The position numbers and the translations under genes were made by a program. A DNA stretch of 64,000 nt from Lachnospiraceae bacterium (GTDB lineage Bacteria; Bacillota; Clostridia; Lachnospirales; Lachnospiraceae), in NCBI GenBank assembly GCA_017500935.1, contig JAFVXW010000015.1:1-64000 (forward strand), given 5' to 3'. This document shows, one piece after another, positions 7,753 to 17,635 of the stretch; position 1 is the first letter of the stretch; each line of letters starts with the position of its first letter. Below the pieces are notes generated by a model. It ran no database searches and had not been told where the DNA came from. It saw only the letters and a program-made list of their open reading frames with translations.

Positions 7753-10099
7753 AATTCCAACATTCCTTCTCGTTTGTAAATATCACCTTTTTGGTCTGAC
7801 CGTTGACAGATACGCAGATTTCTCCTGCCTGCAGTGCATGTATGGTCAGCTGTGTTACCTTATGATCTTTCCATTTAAAATCAACTTCATAGCCGCCGCG
7901 TGCTTTTAATCCGCTGACGCTTCCGTCAGACCAGCTGTCCGGAATTGCCGGCAATATCACGATTTCATTGTCCTGACTCTGCAGAAGCATTTCCGCTACC
8001 GCCGCAGTAAATCCAAAGTTTCCGTCAATCTGGAACGGCGGATGCGCACAGAACAGATTATAATAAGTTCCGCCTCCCCAGGCAGCAATGTTTTCCACAG
8101 TAGTCGGACGCATCTGGTTATTAAGCAGATCCAGTGCCCGGTTTCCCCTTCCAAGTCTTGCCCAAAGGCTTGCTTTCCATGCAATGCACCAGCCGGATCC
8201 GTCGTCACTTCTGCGTTCCAGAACCTTTTCACAGGCATCACGCAAAACCGTTTCTTCTTTATTTATGACATTTGCAGGATACAGACCATACAGATGGGAA
8301 ACATGACGGTGTGTAACTTCTCTTTCCTCAAAATCTTCAAACCATTCCTGCAGCTGTCCGTGCTTTCCGATCTGATAAGGAGGCAGTTTTTCCAGGGCTT
8401 CCTTCGTTTCCTTTACCAGTTCTCCCTTTTTCAGGATCCGGCACATTTCCAGGTAATTTCCAAACAGATCCCGCAAAATACCGATATCCATCGCAGACGC
8501 CATGTAACAGGAATGCGCCTCTCTATCTGAACCGATAAAACAGTTCTCGGGAGAAGTGGAGGGGATCGTCACAAGATAATCGTTATAAGGCTGTAAATAA
8601 CCCAGATAAAATCTCACAGCTCCTTCTGTCAGACGGTAAGCTTTCTTTTCCAGAAAATCCATATCCTGTGTATACAGATAATGCTCCCAAAGATGTCTGC
8701 AAAACCATCCCGAACTCATATTCCACATTCCAAAACCACAGATTCCCCCGCTGGGCGCCTCCTGATGCTGATACCCAACCGGCTCCGTAAGCCCCCAAAG
8801 ATCTGCATTGTGGTGAGATACCCATCCATCCAGCCCATACAGCTCTTTTGCGGTTTTGGCACCGTTTTTTGCCAGTCTTTCCAGAAGATCAAACAAAGGC
8901 TCATGAAACTCGCTCAGATTACAGCTTTCTGCAGCCCAGTAATTCATCTCTGTATTGATATTGACGGTATAATTGCTGGCCCAAGGCGCCCGCAGCAGTT
9001 CATTCCAGATTCCCTGCAGATTGCTGCACTGACTCTGCGGTGCTGAAGATGTGATCATCAGATACCTGCCATACTGGAACATAAGCGCTGTCAGATCATG
9101 ATCCTGTTTTGTTTCCTGATAATGGATAAGACGTTCCGGAACAGTCAGTTCCTGTAATTCTTCTCTGTCATCCCCCAACTGCAGATCCATGCGCTCAAAA
9201 AAGCCTCTGAAACATGCAGCATGCTCTTTTTTGAGCACATCATATCCAAGACTGTCCGCTTTTTCCAATGCCGCTGTGATCTGTCCGGTCCAGTCATTTC
9301 CTGCACAGATCCCGTAATTGCCGTCAGAATCTGACTCAAAATCCGTTGCACCGCTGACAAAAAAGATTACCTCATCCGTATCTTTTACGCTGACAGAATC
9401 TTCCTTTATCGTCACACTTCCCGAACTGCTCTGCACAGACAATGTAAATGCAAAACGGATCCCTTTTTCGTCTTCATACCGGATGGGATCATCATCCAGC
9501 TGATAATCCGGCGCGCAGTAAGAAGGCGCACGACCGCTGAGTGTAAGGGATTTTCCCGAAACATTCGCCGAAACACTGTGCAAAAGCAGACTTTCCAACC
9601 TTGCTGTCACGCCGAAAAGGGTTCCTTTTTCCGCATACATACGGATCGCCAGAACCTGCTCCTTCATGCTGACAAACATTTCCTTTTTGATAAGCGCATC
9701 TCCTGCACTGAAACTGCAGTCAAAAATCCCCTCATTCAACAGCAGCTTTCTCCGATAGTTCTGCACCTGCTGCGCACAGGGCAGATCCGTTTCCAGATAC
9801 AGACTGCCGGCGGGCATATAACATTCTCCCCAGTAACCCAGAATATTGTCGCGGATATAATCTTCGGCCTCCGTAAACTTCTGTTCATGAAGCAGCCCGC
9901 GCACATATGCCCAGTCAGGTGCTCCTGCCTGATTTTTCTTATCCGCTCCCCAGCCGGACCAAAGTGTGTCAAGGTTTAAACTGATTCTGTCTTTGTCTGT
10001 TCCGCCATAAACCATGGCTCCCATTTTGCCGTTTCCCAGAGGAAGCGCTTCCATCCAGTTTTGGGCGGGACTGTCGTATTTCATAAACCATTGCTTCAT
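7733..10099 (-). CDS. GH95 alpha-L-fucosidase/galactosidase family protein
   Basis: 788 aa, the usual size for the GH95 catalytic core with its N-terminal beta domain. It opens with DSPAQNWMEALPLGNGKMGA and WSGWG-type signatures. The inverting-enzyme catalytic residues are visible: Asn residues in NINTEMNYW near residue 380, the Glu in GQLQEWFEDFEE near 585 and the Asp in FQIDGNFG near 690. The family removes terminal alpha-1,2-linked L-fucose from glycans, or L-galactose. No signal peptide is visible, so it is probably cytoplasmic and acts on imported oligosaccharides. ATG at 10097-10099 follows GGGAGGATATGAT. A second GH95 lies at 40647. Confidence 0.92.
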   Translation of the reverse strand: MKQWFMKYDSPAQNWMEALPLGNGKMGAMVYGGTDKDRISLNLDTLWSGWGADKKNQAGAPDWAYVRGLLHEQKFTEAEDYIRDNILGYWGECYMPAGSLYLETDLPCAQQVQNYRRKLLLNEGIFDCSFSAGDALIKKEMFVSMKEQVLAIRMYAEKGTLFGVTARLESLLLHSVSANVSGKSLTLSGRAPSYCAPDYQLDDDPIRYEDEKGIRFAFTLSVQSSSGSVTIKEDSVSVKDTDEVIFFVSGATDFESDSDGNYGICAGNDWTGQITAALEKADSLGYDVLKKEHAACFRGFFERMDLQLGDDREELQELTVPERLIHYQETKQDHDLTALMFQYGRYLMITSSAPQSQCSNLQGIWNELLRAPWASNYTVNINTEMNYWAAESCNLSEFHEPLFDLLERLAKNGAKTAKELYGLDGWVSHHNADLWGLTEPVGYQHQEAPSGGICGFGMWNMSSGWFCRHLWEHYLYTQDMDFLEKKAYRLTEGAVRFYLGYLQPYNDYLVTIPSTSPENCFIGSDREAHSCYMASAMDIGILRDLFGNYLEMCRILKKGELVKETKEALEKLPPYQIGKHGQLQEWFEDFEEREVTHRHVSHLYGLYPANVINKEETVLRDACEKVLERRSDDGSGWCIAWKASLWARLGRGNRALDLLNNQMRPTTVENIAAWGGGTYYNLFCAHPPFQIDGNFGFTAAVAEMLLQSQDNEIVILPAIPDSWSDGSVSGLKARGGYEVDFKWKDHKVTQLTIHALQAGEICVSVNGQTKKVIFTNEKECWNYELDEG

Positions 10100-10131
10100 A
10101 TCATATCCTCCCGGACATTTTTTATAAAAGA

Positions 10132-10203
10132 ATTATATCACAGCTTTCCTGTAATTGACATAAAAACCATCAGAACATAAAATATAGACAGATACCTGTA
10201 TCT
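10132..10203. promoter_or_regulatory. Divergent promoters of the GH95 and GH32-like genes
   Basis: Plus strand: TTGACA (10155-10160), 17 bp, TAAAAT (10178-10183), start about 10190 for the GH32-like gene; at that start lies the palindrome AGATAC-CT-GTATCT (10190-10203). Minus strand: extended -10 TGATATAAT (core 10132-10137) for the GH95 gene. The two promoters overlap, so one regulator could control both. Confidence 0.65.
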
Positions 10204-10225
10204 TCTATCACAAGGAGAACTTCAA

Positions 10226-11992
10226 ATGAACACCTTAAAACGCTGGACATATACCGCTGTCATTCCGACAGCCATTTACAATGAACCCTGCCTTTTCCAC
10301 CTTTCTGAAAACGGAAGATGGGTTGTGAGTGCTTCCGTCAAAGACCGCCAGCTGACGGTTCTTGTACGTACCTACGCCAAAGATGCGCCGCTTACACTGA
10401 CTGCGGATCTGACAAAATACACATCTGTTTCCGCTGACAAAAGTTCAGATTCTGCTGTTGTCGAACTGATCTGGCTCGGATACCGGCTGGAGCTTTGGAT
10501 CAACGGCATTATGGCAGAAGAGGAATGGCCAATGGGTGAAAGCTTCACCCAGGATGATCCTGTAATCCGCTGTGCATCCTGCATGATCTCCCATAACTGG
10601 ATCCCGGATGCTGCCCAAAAACCGTTCAATCCGCGCCCCATTAAAGACATCCTGTTCTGGGCGCCGGATATCGGCAATGAAAATGTGGGTGACTGTATGC
10701 CTTTTTCCGACGGAGAACGTTACCATCTTTTCTATTTAAAAGACAGACACAGCCACACAAGCAAATGGGGGAAGGGTGCTCATCAGTTTGCCCATATTTC
10801 CACCAAAGATCTGGTTAACTGGGAAGAGCATCCCATGGCAGTGGAGATTACCCATCCCTGGGAAGGCTCCATCTGTACCGGCTCCATTTTAAAAACCAAC
10901 GATAAATATTATGCCTTCTACGCTGCCCGCATGATGGACGAAACCGCGGCACAGCTTTCCTGGGCAGTCAGCGATGACGGCATTCATTTTACCAAATCCG
11001 AACAATACTTTGCACTGACAGCTCCCTATGAAACCACCTCCGCCCGCGATCCCGAAGTCTTTTTGGGCGCAGACGGCCTGTATCATATGCTGGTGACCAC
11101 CAATCTGGCTGACTGCGAAATTCCGGAAAGAAGCGGCTGCCTTGCACATCTTGTCAGCGCCGATCTGGAAAACTGGGAACAAAAAGAACCCTTTCTTGTG
11201 CCCGGATATACCGATCAGCCCGAATGTTCCGATTATTTTGAATGGAATGGCTGGTATTACCTGATTTTTTCCAACTATGGTCTTGCCAAATACCGTTACA
11301 GCCGCAATCCGTTCGGTCCCTGGATCACCCCTGCAAACGAAACCATCGGCGGACCGCTTTACCGTGTTCCCAAAACCGCTGATTTTGCAGACAGACGTAT
11401 TGCTGCAGGCTTTCTTGCTGCTTCGGTAACCGGCGAAAGCTATGCCGGAAGCGTTGTGCTGCGCGAGCTGCTCCAGAATAAAGACGGTACCCTTCGTTTT
11501 TCCCATGTCAAAGAACTGCTTCCGGAAACTGCCGGTTGTCACAGTGCCGTAACGGAAAGCAGCGTATCCAATGCCTACAGTCAGGCCCATCTATGTGACG
11601 GCAGCTGGTATTTATCCTGTAAGATCGAATCTTCCGGCAGCAATTACGGCCTGCTTTTAACCACCGCCAACGGCAGATATGAGATCCGACTGAATGCTGC
11701 AGACAGATATATCACCGTTTGTCCTGCGCATGCAGCTCTGTATAATTACAGCAATACCATGCGTACACTGGTAAATGTGGAAGACCTGGACCGCCCCTGC
11801 AGCCTTTCCGTATTCTGGAAAAATGGTGTTCTGGATCTGTGCTTAAATGACCGTTATACTCTGTGCTGCCGTCTGGAATCTCCCCAAATGGCTGCCGCAG
11901 ATCCTCTGCCGCCGGTTTGGGAATGCTATGTAAAAGACGGAAAAGCAGTTTTTCATGCCTGTACCGCAGATAACAACGGATCCGGCAAATAA
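10226..11992 (+). CDS. GH32-like (GH-J clan) protein with altered nucleophile motif
   Basis: 588 aa. The central part is a five-bladed propeller of the GH32 type: an FWAPDIG-VGDCMPF segment at about 145-160 in the place of the usual WMNDPNG, then GAHQFAHISTKDLVNWEEHP, a transition-state RDP motif with Asp275 (RDPEVFLG), and an acid/base EC motif with Glu333 (QPECSDYFEW). Asp156 may take the place of the nucleophile. The C-terminal 200 residues form a lectin-like beta-sandwich as in GH32. The N-terminal 100 residues are an extra beta-rich segment. It is divergent from the GH95 gene. Action on a fructoside-like or other glycoside is uncertain because the nucleophile motif departs from the family. 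Confidence 0.72.
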   Translation: MNTLKRWTYTAVIPTAIYNEPCLFHLSENGRWVVSASVKDRQLTVLVRTYAKDAPLTLTADLTKYTSVSADKSSDSAVVELIWLGYRLELWINGIMAEEEWPMGESFTQDDPVIRCASCMISHNWIPDAAQKPFNPRPIKDILFWAPDIGNENVGDCMPFSDGERYHLFYLKDRHSHTSKWGKGAHQFAHISTKDLVNWEEHPMAVEITHPWEGSICTGSILKTNDKYYAFYAARMMDETAAQLSWAVSDDGIHFTKSEQYFALTAPYETTSARDPEVFLGADGLYHMLVTTNLADCEIPERSGCLAHLVSADLENWEQKEPFLVPGYTDQPECSDYFEWNGWYYLIFSNYGLAKYRYSRNPFGPWITPANETIGGPLYRVPKTADFADRRIAAGFLAASVTGESYAGSVVLRELLQNKDGTLRFSHVKELLPETAGCHSAVTESSVSNAYSQAHLCDGSWYLSCKIESSGSNYGLLLTTANGRYEIRLNAADRYITVCPAHAALYNYSNTMRTLVNVEDLDRPCSLSVFWKNGVLDLCLNDRYTLCCRLESPQMAAADPLPPVWECYVKDGKAVFHACTADNNGSGK

Positions 11993-12015
11993 AAATCATA
12001 AAAAAAGGAACTGCT

Positions 12016-13044
12016 ATGGAACATTTCACCCCTGAACAATTCACTGATTTTTTATCTAAAATTGAAACATTAAAATCTGTCCCCAGACACTGCATGACTG
12101 CCGCCGGCGTGCAGGAGAGTGTTGCAGCCCACAGTTGGCGTGTATCACTTATGGCATATCTTTTAAAGGATGAACTTGGAGACATCGACACAGACAAAGT
12201 GATCCGCATGTGCTTAATTCATGATCTTGGCGAAGCCGTGACCGGAGACATCCCCACCTTTGAAAAGACTTCAGAGCATGAAAGTGCCGAAGACCAGGCA
12301 CTGGACAAGCTGCTTACATCTCTCCCGGAACCGCTTTATGCAGAATTGAAGGATCTGCTGACAGAAATGAAAGCCCTGCAGACAAAAGAAGCAATCGTAT
12401 ACAAAGCACTTGACAAACTGGAGGCTGTGATACAGCATAATGAGAGTGACATTTCCACCTGGCTGCCTCTGGAATATGATCTGCAGAAAACTTACGCCGC
12501 CCAGATTGTAAAAGGATATCCTTTTCTGGAAGGCCTTCAGGAAATCGCCGTGGCAAAAACAAACGAGAAAATAGCCGCGGCAACCGCTGCTGAACCGGCA
12601 TCCAAACCGTCTGACGAATCATCTGCCGGACAAGTCTCCAGCCAGACCGCAAAAGCTGCTGCCAAACAGGAGAAAAAACAGCAGAAAGCACAGGCAAAAC
12701 AGGAAGCCAGAACCGCCCACAAGGCCAAACGCAGCGCTGTATGGCAGGAGCGGAGAAAAGAGCTGAGTATTCTGACCCATCTGTTTACACTGGTAATGCT
12801 TTTTTCCTTCGTGATTCTTGCGATCGATCAGGTAGGTGTTTACGGCTTTTTGGGTGTATGGCTCTTTATCGCCCTGATGGCAGCCTCAGTTGCCGTTCTG
12901 ATCGCCGGCGTGATCCGCGTTTCAAAACAAAAACGCGGCGGTATTCTGATCACAGTGTCTGTTGCAGGCATCCTTTTGTGCGCAGCCTGGTTTATCTATT
13001 TGTTTTTTGCACAGGGCTCCGGTATCGGACCGCTTCCCAACTGA
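12016..13044 (+). CDS. HD-domain (YfbR-like) phosphohydrolase fused to a membrane tail
   Basis: 342 aa. Residues about 1-180 form an HD domain like YfbR 5'-deoxynucleotidases: AAHSWRVSLMAYLL supplies the first His, LIHDLGEAVTGDIPT the HD pair, and VYKALDKLEAVIQH the last Asp region. Residues about 185-245 are rich in Ala, Lys and Gln (charged coiled linker). Two membrane helices follow, about 260-285 and 290-310, with a third near the C terminus. Such a tail is not part of the standard YfbR fold, so the enzyme may be tethered to the inner face of the membrane. It starts 23 bp after the GH32-like gene with AAAAAGGAA upstream. Confidence 0.8.
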   Translation: MEHFTPEQFTDFLSKIETLKSVPRHCMTAAGVQESVAAHSWRVSLMAYLLKDELGDIDTDKVIRMCLIHDLGEAVTGDIPTFEKTSEHESAEDQALDKLLTSLPEPLYAELKDLLTEMKALQTKEAIVYKALDKLEAVIQHNESDISTWLPLEYDLQKTYAAQIVKGYPFLEGLQEIAVAKTNEKIAAATAAEPASKPSDESSAGQVSSQTAKAAAKQEKKQQKAQAKQEARTAHKAKRSAVWQERRKELSILTHLFTLVMLFSFVILAIDQVGVYGFLGVWLFIALMAASVAVLIAGVIRVSKQKRGGILITVSVAGILLCAAWFIYLFFAQGSGIGPLPN

Positions 13045-13108
13045 CAAAGTTTTTTTAATTTATTTCATACACAGGTGTCATGCACCGTAAAACAAAGGAG
13101 AAATTACC

Positions 13109-14260
13109 ATGGAACAGAAAATGACAAAGGAACAAATCTGTACCCACTATGGAGACGACCCCTCCCGTTACATGGGCGCGGTAAATCCCCCGATCTTCAT
13201 GAGCTCACTGTTTTGTGACGTTCCCGGCAACGAAGAGGGCAGACCCGGCCGTTACGGCTACTCCCGTCCCACCAACCCTACCGTTGAGATCGCAGAGGCA
13301 AAGATCGCTGCACTGGAGAACACCGAAGCAGCATACTGCACCGCTTCCGGCATGGCCGCCATCAGCGCAGCAATCTTTCATTATGTAAAACAGGGTGATC
13401 ACATTGTATCCGTTGCCAGTGTCTACGGCGGCGCAAGAAGCATTTTTGAAAGTTACATCACACGTTACGGCGTTACTGTAACTTATGTAAACGGCACCAG
13501 CATCGAAGAGATCGAAAATGCGATCCAGCCCAACACCACTCTGATCTATATGGAAAGCCCTTCCACTTTCCTGTTTTTAGTTCTTGATCTGAAGGAAATC
13601 GCAGCGCTTGCCAAAAAACGCGGCATTGCAACTGTTATCGACAACACTTACAGCACACCTATCTTCCAGAATCCCATTGATTCCGGTATCGATATGGTAG
13701 TACATTCCTGCTCCAAATACATGGGCGGTCACAGTGACATCGTCGGCGGTGTTGTCTGCGGCAAAAAAGAAGAGATTGACCAGATCAGAGGCAATGAAGG
13801 TGTTCTGTTCGGCGGCATCATGGCTCCCATGGAAGCCTATTTCCTGATCCGCGGTCTGCGCACCCTGCCTGCCCGCATGAAACAGCACATGGCCAACGGT
13901 ATTGAAATGGCTGAATATTTCCACAATCTGCCCTGCGTAAAAGAAGTGATCTATCCTTTCCATCCTTCTCACCCCCAGTATGAACGTGCGAAAAAAGAGC
14001 TGAGAGGCTGCTCAAGCCTTATGAGTATCGTCTTTGATCTGCCCGATGACAAGATCAAGGAAATCGGCAAGGAACTTAAATATTTCCACAAAGCCTGCAG
14101 CTGGGGCGGCTACGAAAGCCTGTTTATCGCGCTTGGCATGGGAATGGAAGAGGACACCGACATCATGAAAAAAGGACTTGTCAGAGTACACATCGGTCTT
14201 GAAAATGTAGAAGAGCTCAAGGCTGACTGGGATCAGGCACTTAAGAAAGTTTTAGGATAA
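13109..14260 (+). CDS. PLP-dependent trans-sulfuration family enzyme (methionine gamma-lyase/cystathionine gamma-synthase-like)
   Basis: 383 aa fold-type I PLP enzyme of the Cys/Met metabolism family. Visible signatures are YGYSRPTNPTVEIAE, ASGMAAISAAI for phosphate binding, and SCSKYMGGHSDIVGG, whose Lys forms the Schiff base with PLP. The family cleaves or forms C-S bonds of cysteine, homocysteine and methionine; the exact reaction cannot be read from the sequence. ATG 13109 has AAAGGAGAAATTACC upstream. Only 65 bp separate it from the HD gene and no riboswitch-like leader fits there. A strong terminator follows. Confidence 0.88.
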   Translation: MEQKMTKEQICTHYGDDPSRYMGAVNPPIFMSSLFCDVPGNEEGRPGRYGYSRPTNPTVEIAEAKIAALENTEAAYCTASGMAAISAAIFHYVKQGDHIVSVASVYGGARSIFESYITRYGVTVTYVNGTSIEEIENAIQPNTTLIYMESPSTFLFLVLDLKEIAALAKKRGIATVIDNTYSTPIFQNPIDSGIDMVVHSCSKYMGGHSDIVGGVVCGKKEEIDQIRGNEGVLFGGIMAPMEAYFLIRGLRTLPARMKQHMANGIEMAEYFHNLPCVKEVIYPFHPSHPQYERAKKELRGCSSLMSIVFDLPDDKIKEIGKELKYFHKACSWGGYESLFIALGMGMEEDTDIMKKGLVRVHIGLENVEELKADWDQALKKVLG

Positions 14261-14274
14261 TATTGCACTTCCGC

Positions 14275-14313
14275 AAAGGAGGAATCGGCTAATGCCGATT
14301 CCTCCTTTTGTTT
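14275..14313 (+). terminator. Rho-independent terminator after the trans-sulfuration gene
   Basis: Perfect 15 bp stem AAAGGAGGAATCGGC (14275-14289), loop TAAT, GCCGATTCCTCCTTT (14294-14308), then TGTTT. It overlaps the stop of the convergent yesN-like gene and may work in both directions. Confidence 0.9.
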
Positions 14314-15826
14314 ATAACTGTTTTTGCCGATACTCCTTCGGCGTAACACCAAGCTTTTTTTTGAATACCTTATAAAAATATCTGGGATCGTCATACCCAA
14401 TCATAACCGAGATCTCAGACGCCGGAACATCTGTTGTTTCCAATTCTCTGCAGGCCGCCTCAATCCGTACCTGTGTCAGATAATCTGTAGGACTCAGTCC
14501 CTCATCCTTTTTAAAGATTGAAGCAAAATATCTGGGATTCAAATGAAACTGGTTTGCAAGTATGCTCAGAGAAAGATCCTCTCTATAATGCTCCCGAATA
14601 AATAACTTGACCCGTTCAGACAGCGGAAGTCCTTCTGCATGAATACGGTGACAGGATTTTTCGAGTTCCTCCCTGATCGACTTTAGGATTTCCGAAAGGT
14701 TTGCGCAGTATGTCCAGCTTTTCTTTTCAATATAATCCTTCCAGAATTGTTTGTTGGGATTAAAGCCCAGTTCGATCATCAGATCATACAAATACTGGAA
14801 CAGAAAATCCAGATTGTAAATATGCGGATATAATTTCACCACAAGCTTTTCAAACTCTGCAGCTGCTTCTTCCCCTTCTTTACCTTTTACCCTGTCTGCA
14901 AAACTGGGGACATCAAGGATCTGCGCAATATCCGCACTTTCCCTGATCGCACGGCAGGAATAAACACTGCCGATACCGCGCTCATAACGCTGATTCAATG
15001 CTTTTTCTGCCGAAAGCATAAAACCGGAATCTATCACTTTTTCAGGCTTGCTCAACCCCACCGATACAATTGCACCGCTGTTTTTTATACGCTGTACAAT
15101 ATCCTGCCAGACAGAATGTATGACCGTTTCTTTTTCGTTAAGCTGCGTTCCCATAAGCAGAAAAAAACCGTTTTGTGCTCTTTTATAAGGAAGTATTTTA
15201 CTCAGCACCGGCATTCGGGCAGAAAGCTGCTGTTCCATACTGCGGTATACATCCTCAACAGAAGCATATCTGTCATGCCTGTAGGTACTCACATGCACTG
15301 CCGCACACAAAAACTCAAAATCTGTTTCCGCTCCAAGATATACTAAAAGCTTTCCGTATTCCGTTTCCGAAATGATATCCTGACGGCATTTCATAAGCAG
15401 ATTGGCCAGATTCAGCTGTTCATTTTCCAAAAGTGCCTTCGACAGCCGTGTGGATTCATTCTGCTTATTGATCGCCTTATTGACTGCCGAAAAAAGCTTT
15501 TCCTGTGTGATGGGCTTGAGCAGATAGGCGCATACATCATTTTCCAAAGCAGTCTGCATATACTCAAATTCCGCAAATCCGCTTACTACAATAAAAGAAG
15601 TCTGTATATTCTGCATGCGGCATCGCTGGATCAGCTCAAGACCGGTGATATACTCCATGCGCACATCTGTGATCACAATATCCGGCCTCATTTCTTCTAT
15701 AATATGCCACGCCTCCAGACCAGATCCGGCAAAAAAAATCTGTTCAAATTCGTAATTTCCCTTTTTCAGCCGGGCTGCCAATGCCTCTCTTATTAAGTAT
15801 TCATCATCTGCGATCAGCAGTTTCAT
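14312..15826 (-). CDS. YesN-type response regulator (REC + AraC HTH)
   Basis: 504 aa. The N-terminal receiver domain has the acidic pocket IADDEY, the phospho-acceptor Asp54 in VITDVRM, a conserved Ser in FIVVSGFAEFEY and Lys in LLKPI. A long central region (about 130-390) without a recognised motif is typical of the YesN group. The C-terminal ~100 residues are two AraC helix-turn-helices (LSLSILANQFHLNPRYFASI and IGYDDPRYFYKVFKKKLGV). The gene begins one base after the kinase stop, so the pair is cotranscribed. Expected to activate the divergent sugar-transporter/glycyl-radical operon at 18052 in response to an external sugar. Confidence 0.92.
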   Translation of the reverse strand: MKLLIADDEYLIREALAARLKKGNYEFEQIFFAGSGLEAWHIIEEMRPDIVITDVRMEYITGLELIQRCRMQNIQTSFIVVSGFAEFEYMQTALENDVCAYLLKPITQEKLFSAVNKAINKQNESTRLSKALLENEQLNLANLLMKCRQDIISETEYGKLLVYLGAETDFEFLCAAVHVSTYRHDRYASVEDVYRSMEQQLSARMPVLSKILPYKRAQNGFFLLMGTQLNEKETVIHSVWQDIVQRIKNSGAIVSVGLSKPEKVIDSGFMLSAEKALNQRYERGIGSVYSCRAIRESADIAQILDVPSFADRVKGKEGEEAAAEFEKLVVKLYPHIYNLDFLFQYLYDLMIELGFNPNKQFWKDYIEKKSWTYCANLSEILKSIREELEKSCHRIHAEGLPLSERVKLFIREHYREDLSLSILANQFHLNPRYFASIFKKDEGLSPTDYLTQVRIEAACRELETTDVPASEISVMIGYDDPRYFYKVFKKKLGVTPKEYRQKQL

Positions 15827-17635
15827 TTATTTCTTTACCTCGTACTCATTCTTTTGCAGATCCTCATCGTGCTCAGACTCGGGAAGTATCAGAACGGTGC
15901 CCATCCCCTGTCCGGGTGCAGTCTCTATGAAAATCTGATATCTTTCTCCGTATTTTAAGCGAAGGCGGTTATGGATATTGAGAATGCCAATACTGTCATT
16001 CTGCTCCCCAAAATCACCGAGAGGATTTCCTTGCAGTTTTTCCATCAGATTCCGGAAGGCATTTTCCTCCATACCGTTTCCGTCATCGCGAAGTTCTATT
16101 TTGATAGATTGATCAATCTTACAAACCTGCAGCCGGATATTTCCCGCTGCCGCATTTTTGAAGCCGTGCTTGATGCAGTTTTCAACCAGTGGCTGCAAAA
16201 TAAGCTTCATCATCGGCAGATCCAGACATTCTTCTTCAATCTCTTCATAAAGACGGTATCTGTTCTGAAACCGCAGATTCTGTATATAAAGGTAATCTCT
16301 CATATAATCAAGTTCTTCCCGCAGCGTAACAATGCCGGAAGAATTATGATTGATACTGTAGCGCAGAAGAGAGGAGAGCCGCGCATTTACCTCACAGGCT
16401 GTGTCATATTCTCCAATCTCCACCAGCGAATTGATGATCTCCAGAGAGTTGAATAGAAAATGCGGCTGTATCTGCGCCTGCAGAGCCAGAAGCTGAGCAT
16501 CCTTTTTCTTCATTTCGCTGATATAATTGGTTTCGATCAGCTGCCGTGTTCTGTGCACCATCTCCGTAAAACTGGAATCAAAAATACCGATCTCATCAGA
16601 AGCATATACCGCATCAGCCACTTCAAGATCTCCTTTGGCAACCGCATCCACCTTCTCGATCACATGATCAAAACGTCTCTGTATGTGCAAAGACAATGCC
16701 ATTCCCAAACCAAAGGTCAAAAAAACCAATCCTAACAGTCCTGCTGAAAGCACGCGGTTGAGCAGCTTTACTTCTGCATAAAACTCCTCAAAGGAATCAT
16801 AATAAACAGCCCGCAGACCTTTGGCAGAATACATACTTGTCAGATACCTTCCCGCAGAACCATCAAAGGGAGCGATCCTGAACCGCGTATACCATTTGTC
16901 GATATATTGTCCTGCATATTCCAGATATTCCTCCATATCCGGAGTCTGCGCACCATAGACATATTCTCCTTTGGCATTCACGACAAAAATCTTGCCTGCA
17001 TACTCCTCACTCATTCCCTTATTAGTTCGGAATACATTTCTGGGCCATACGCTCAGTCGGATCACACAGACCACTTCTCTGCCGTCCGGATCATAAATCG
17101 GATACAGTACGGAAACCAGCTTGGTCTGATACGGCTCATTATTGTGCACAAAATAACGGTGAAACTCCTGATTCTCCAGTTTGGTTCGAAAAGTTTCCGA
17201 CAAATCTTCCTTTTCCCGAATCATATATGTTTTCCCGCTGCGACATCGATTCATAGGATAAAAAGCCATATCATAGAATCCGTATGGAAACTGATCCTTG
17301 AGAATACTGCGGATCCGGCGGTCCAAAACAGAATAATCTGCATCGGAAAGCATTTCATGTGAAAAACGTTCTCTCAGCGTTTCATCACCCGCAAAGGCTT
17401 CCAGCAATTCTTCATAATCAGCAAAACGATACGCAATATTGTTGACATAGGATTCCAGAAATTGCTCAGAAGCCTCCTGTGACTTGTTGATCACAAGCTG
17501 CACCATATAAGGTCTGAGCAAAACATGGGTCAGCAAAAACTCTGCCAGCATCAGAAACAGAAGAAAGCAGATATACTTATGTACCAGCTTGGTATGATAC
17601 AAAAAACGATTCCAGAGCTTTCGCAGATAGTTCAT
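15827..17635 (-). CDS. YesM-type sensor histidine kinase
   Basis: 602 aa membrane kinase. TM1 about 20-45, an extracytoplasmic Cache-like sensor about 46-290, TM2 about 293-318, a HAMP segment, then the His_kinase domain with QIQPHFLFNSLEIIN (His392 as phosphoacceptor). The N box is QPLVENCIKHGF and the G boxes are RDDGNGM and GILNIHNRL in the C-terminal ATPase domain. YesM kinases pair with YesN regulators and commonly sense oligosaccharides. It is immediately upstream of the regulator and divergent from an ABC importer gene, supporting a role in sensing that importer's substrate. Confidence 0.92.
   Translation of the reverse strand: MNYLRKLWNRFLYHTKLVHKYICFLLFLMLAEFLLTHVLLRPYMVQLVINKSQEASEQFLESYVNNIAYRFADYEELLEAFAGDETLRERFSHEMLSDADYSVLDRRIRSILKDQFPYGFYDMAFYPMNRCRSGKTYMIREKEDLSETFRTKLENQEFHRYFVHNNEPYQTKLVSVLYPIYDPDGREVVCVIRLSVWPRNVFRTNKGMSEEYAGKIFVVNAKGEYVYGAQTPDMEEYLEYAGQYIDKWYTRFRIAPFDGSAGRYLTSMYSAKGLRAVYYDSFEEFYAEVKLLNRVLSAGLLGLVFLTFGLGMALSLHIQRRFDHVIEKVDAVAKGDLEVADAVYASDEIGIFDSSFTEMVHRTRQLIETNYISEMKKKDAQLLALQAQIQPHFLFNSLEIINSLVEIGEYDTACEVNARLSSLLRYSINHNSSGIVTLREELDYMRDYLYIQNLRFQNRYRLYEEIEEECLDLPMMKLILQPLVENCIKHGFKNAAAGNIRLQVCKIDQSIKIELRDDGNGMEENAFRNLMEKLQGNPLGDFGEQNDSIGILNIHNRLRLKYGERYQIFIETAPGQGMGTVLILPESEHDEDLQKNEYEVKK

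Noticed and set aside
13045-13108. S-box or T-box leader before the trans-sulfuration gene
   Set aside because: Only 65 bp, without the conserved K-turn or T-box sequence.
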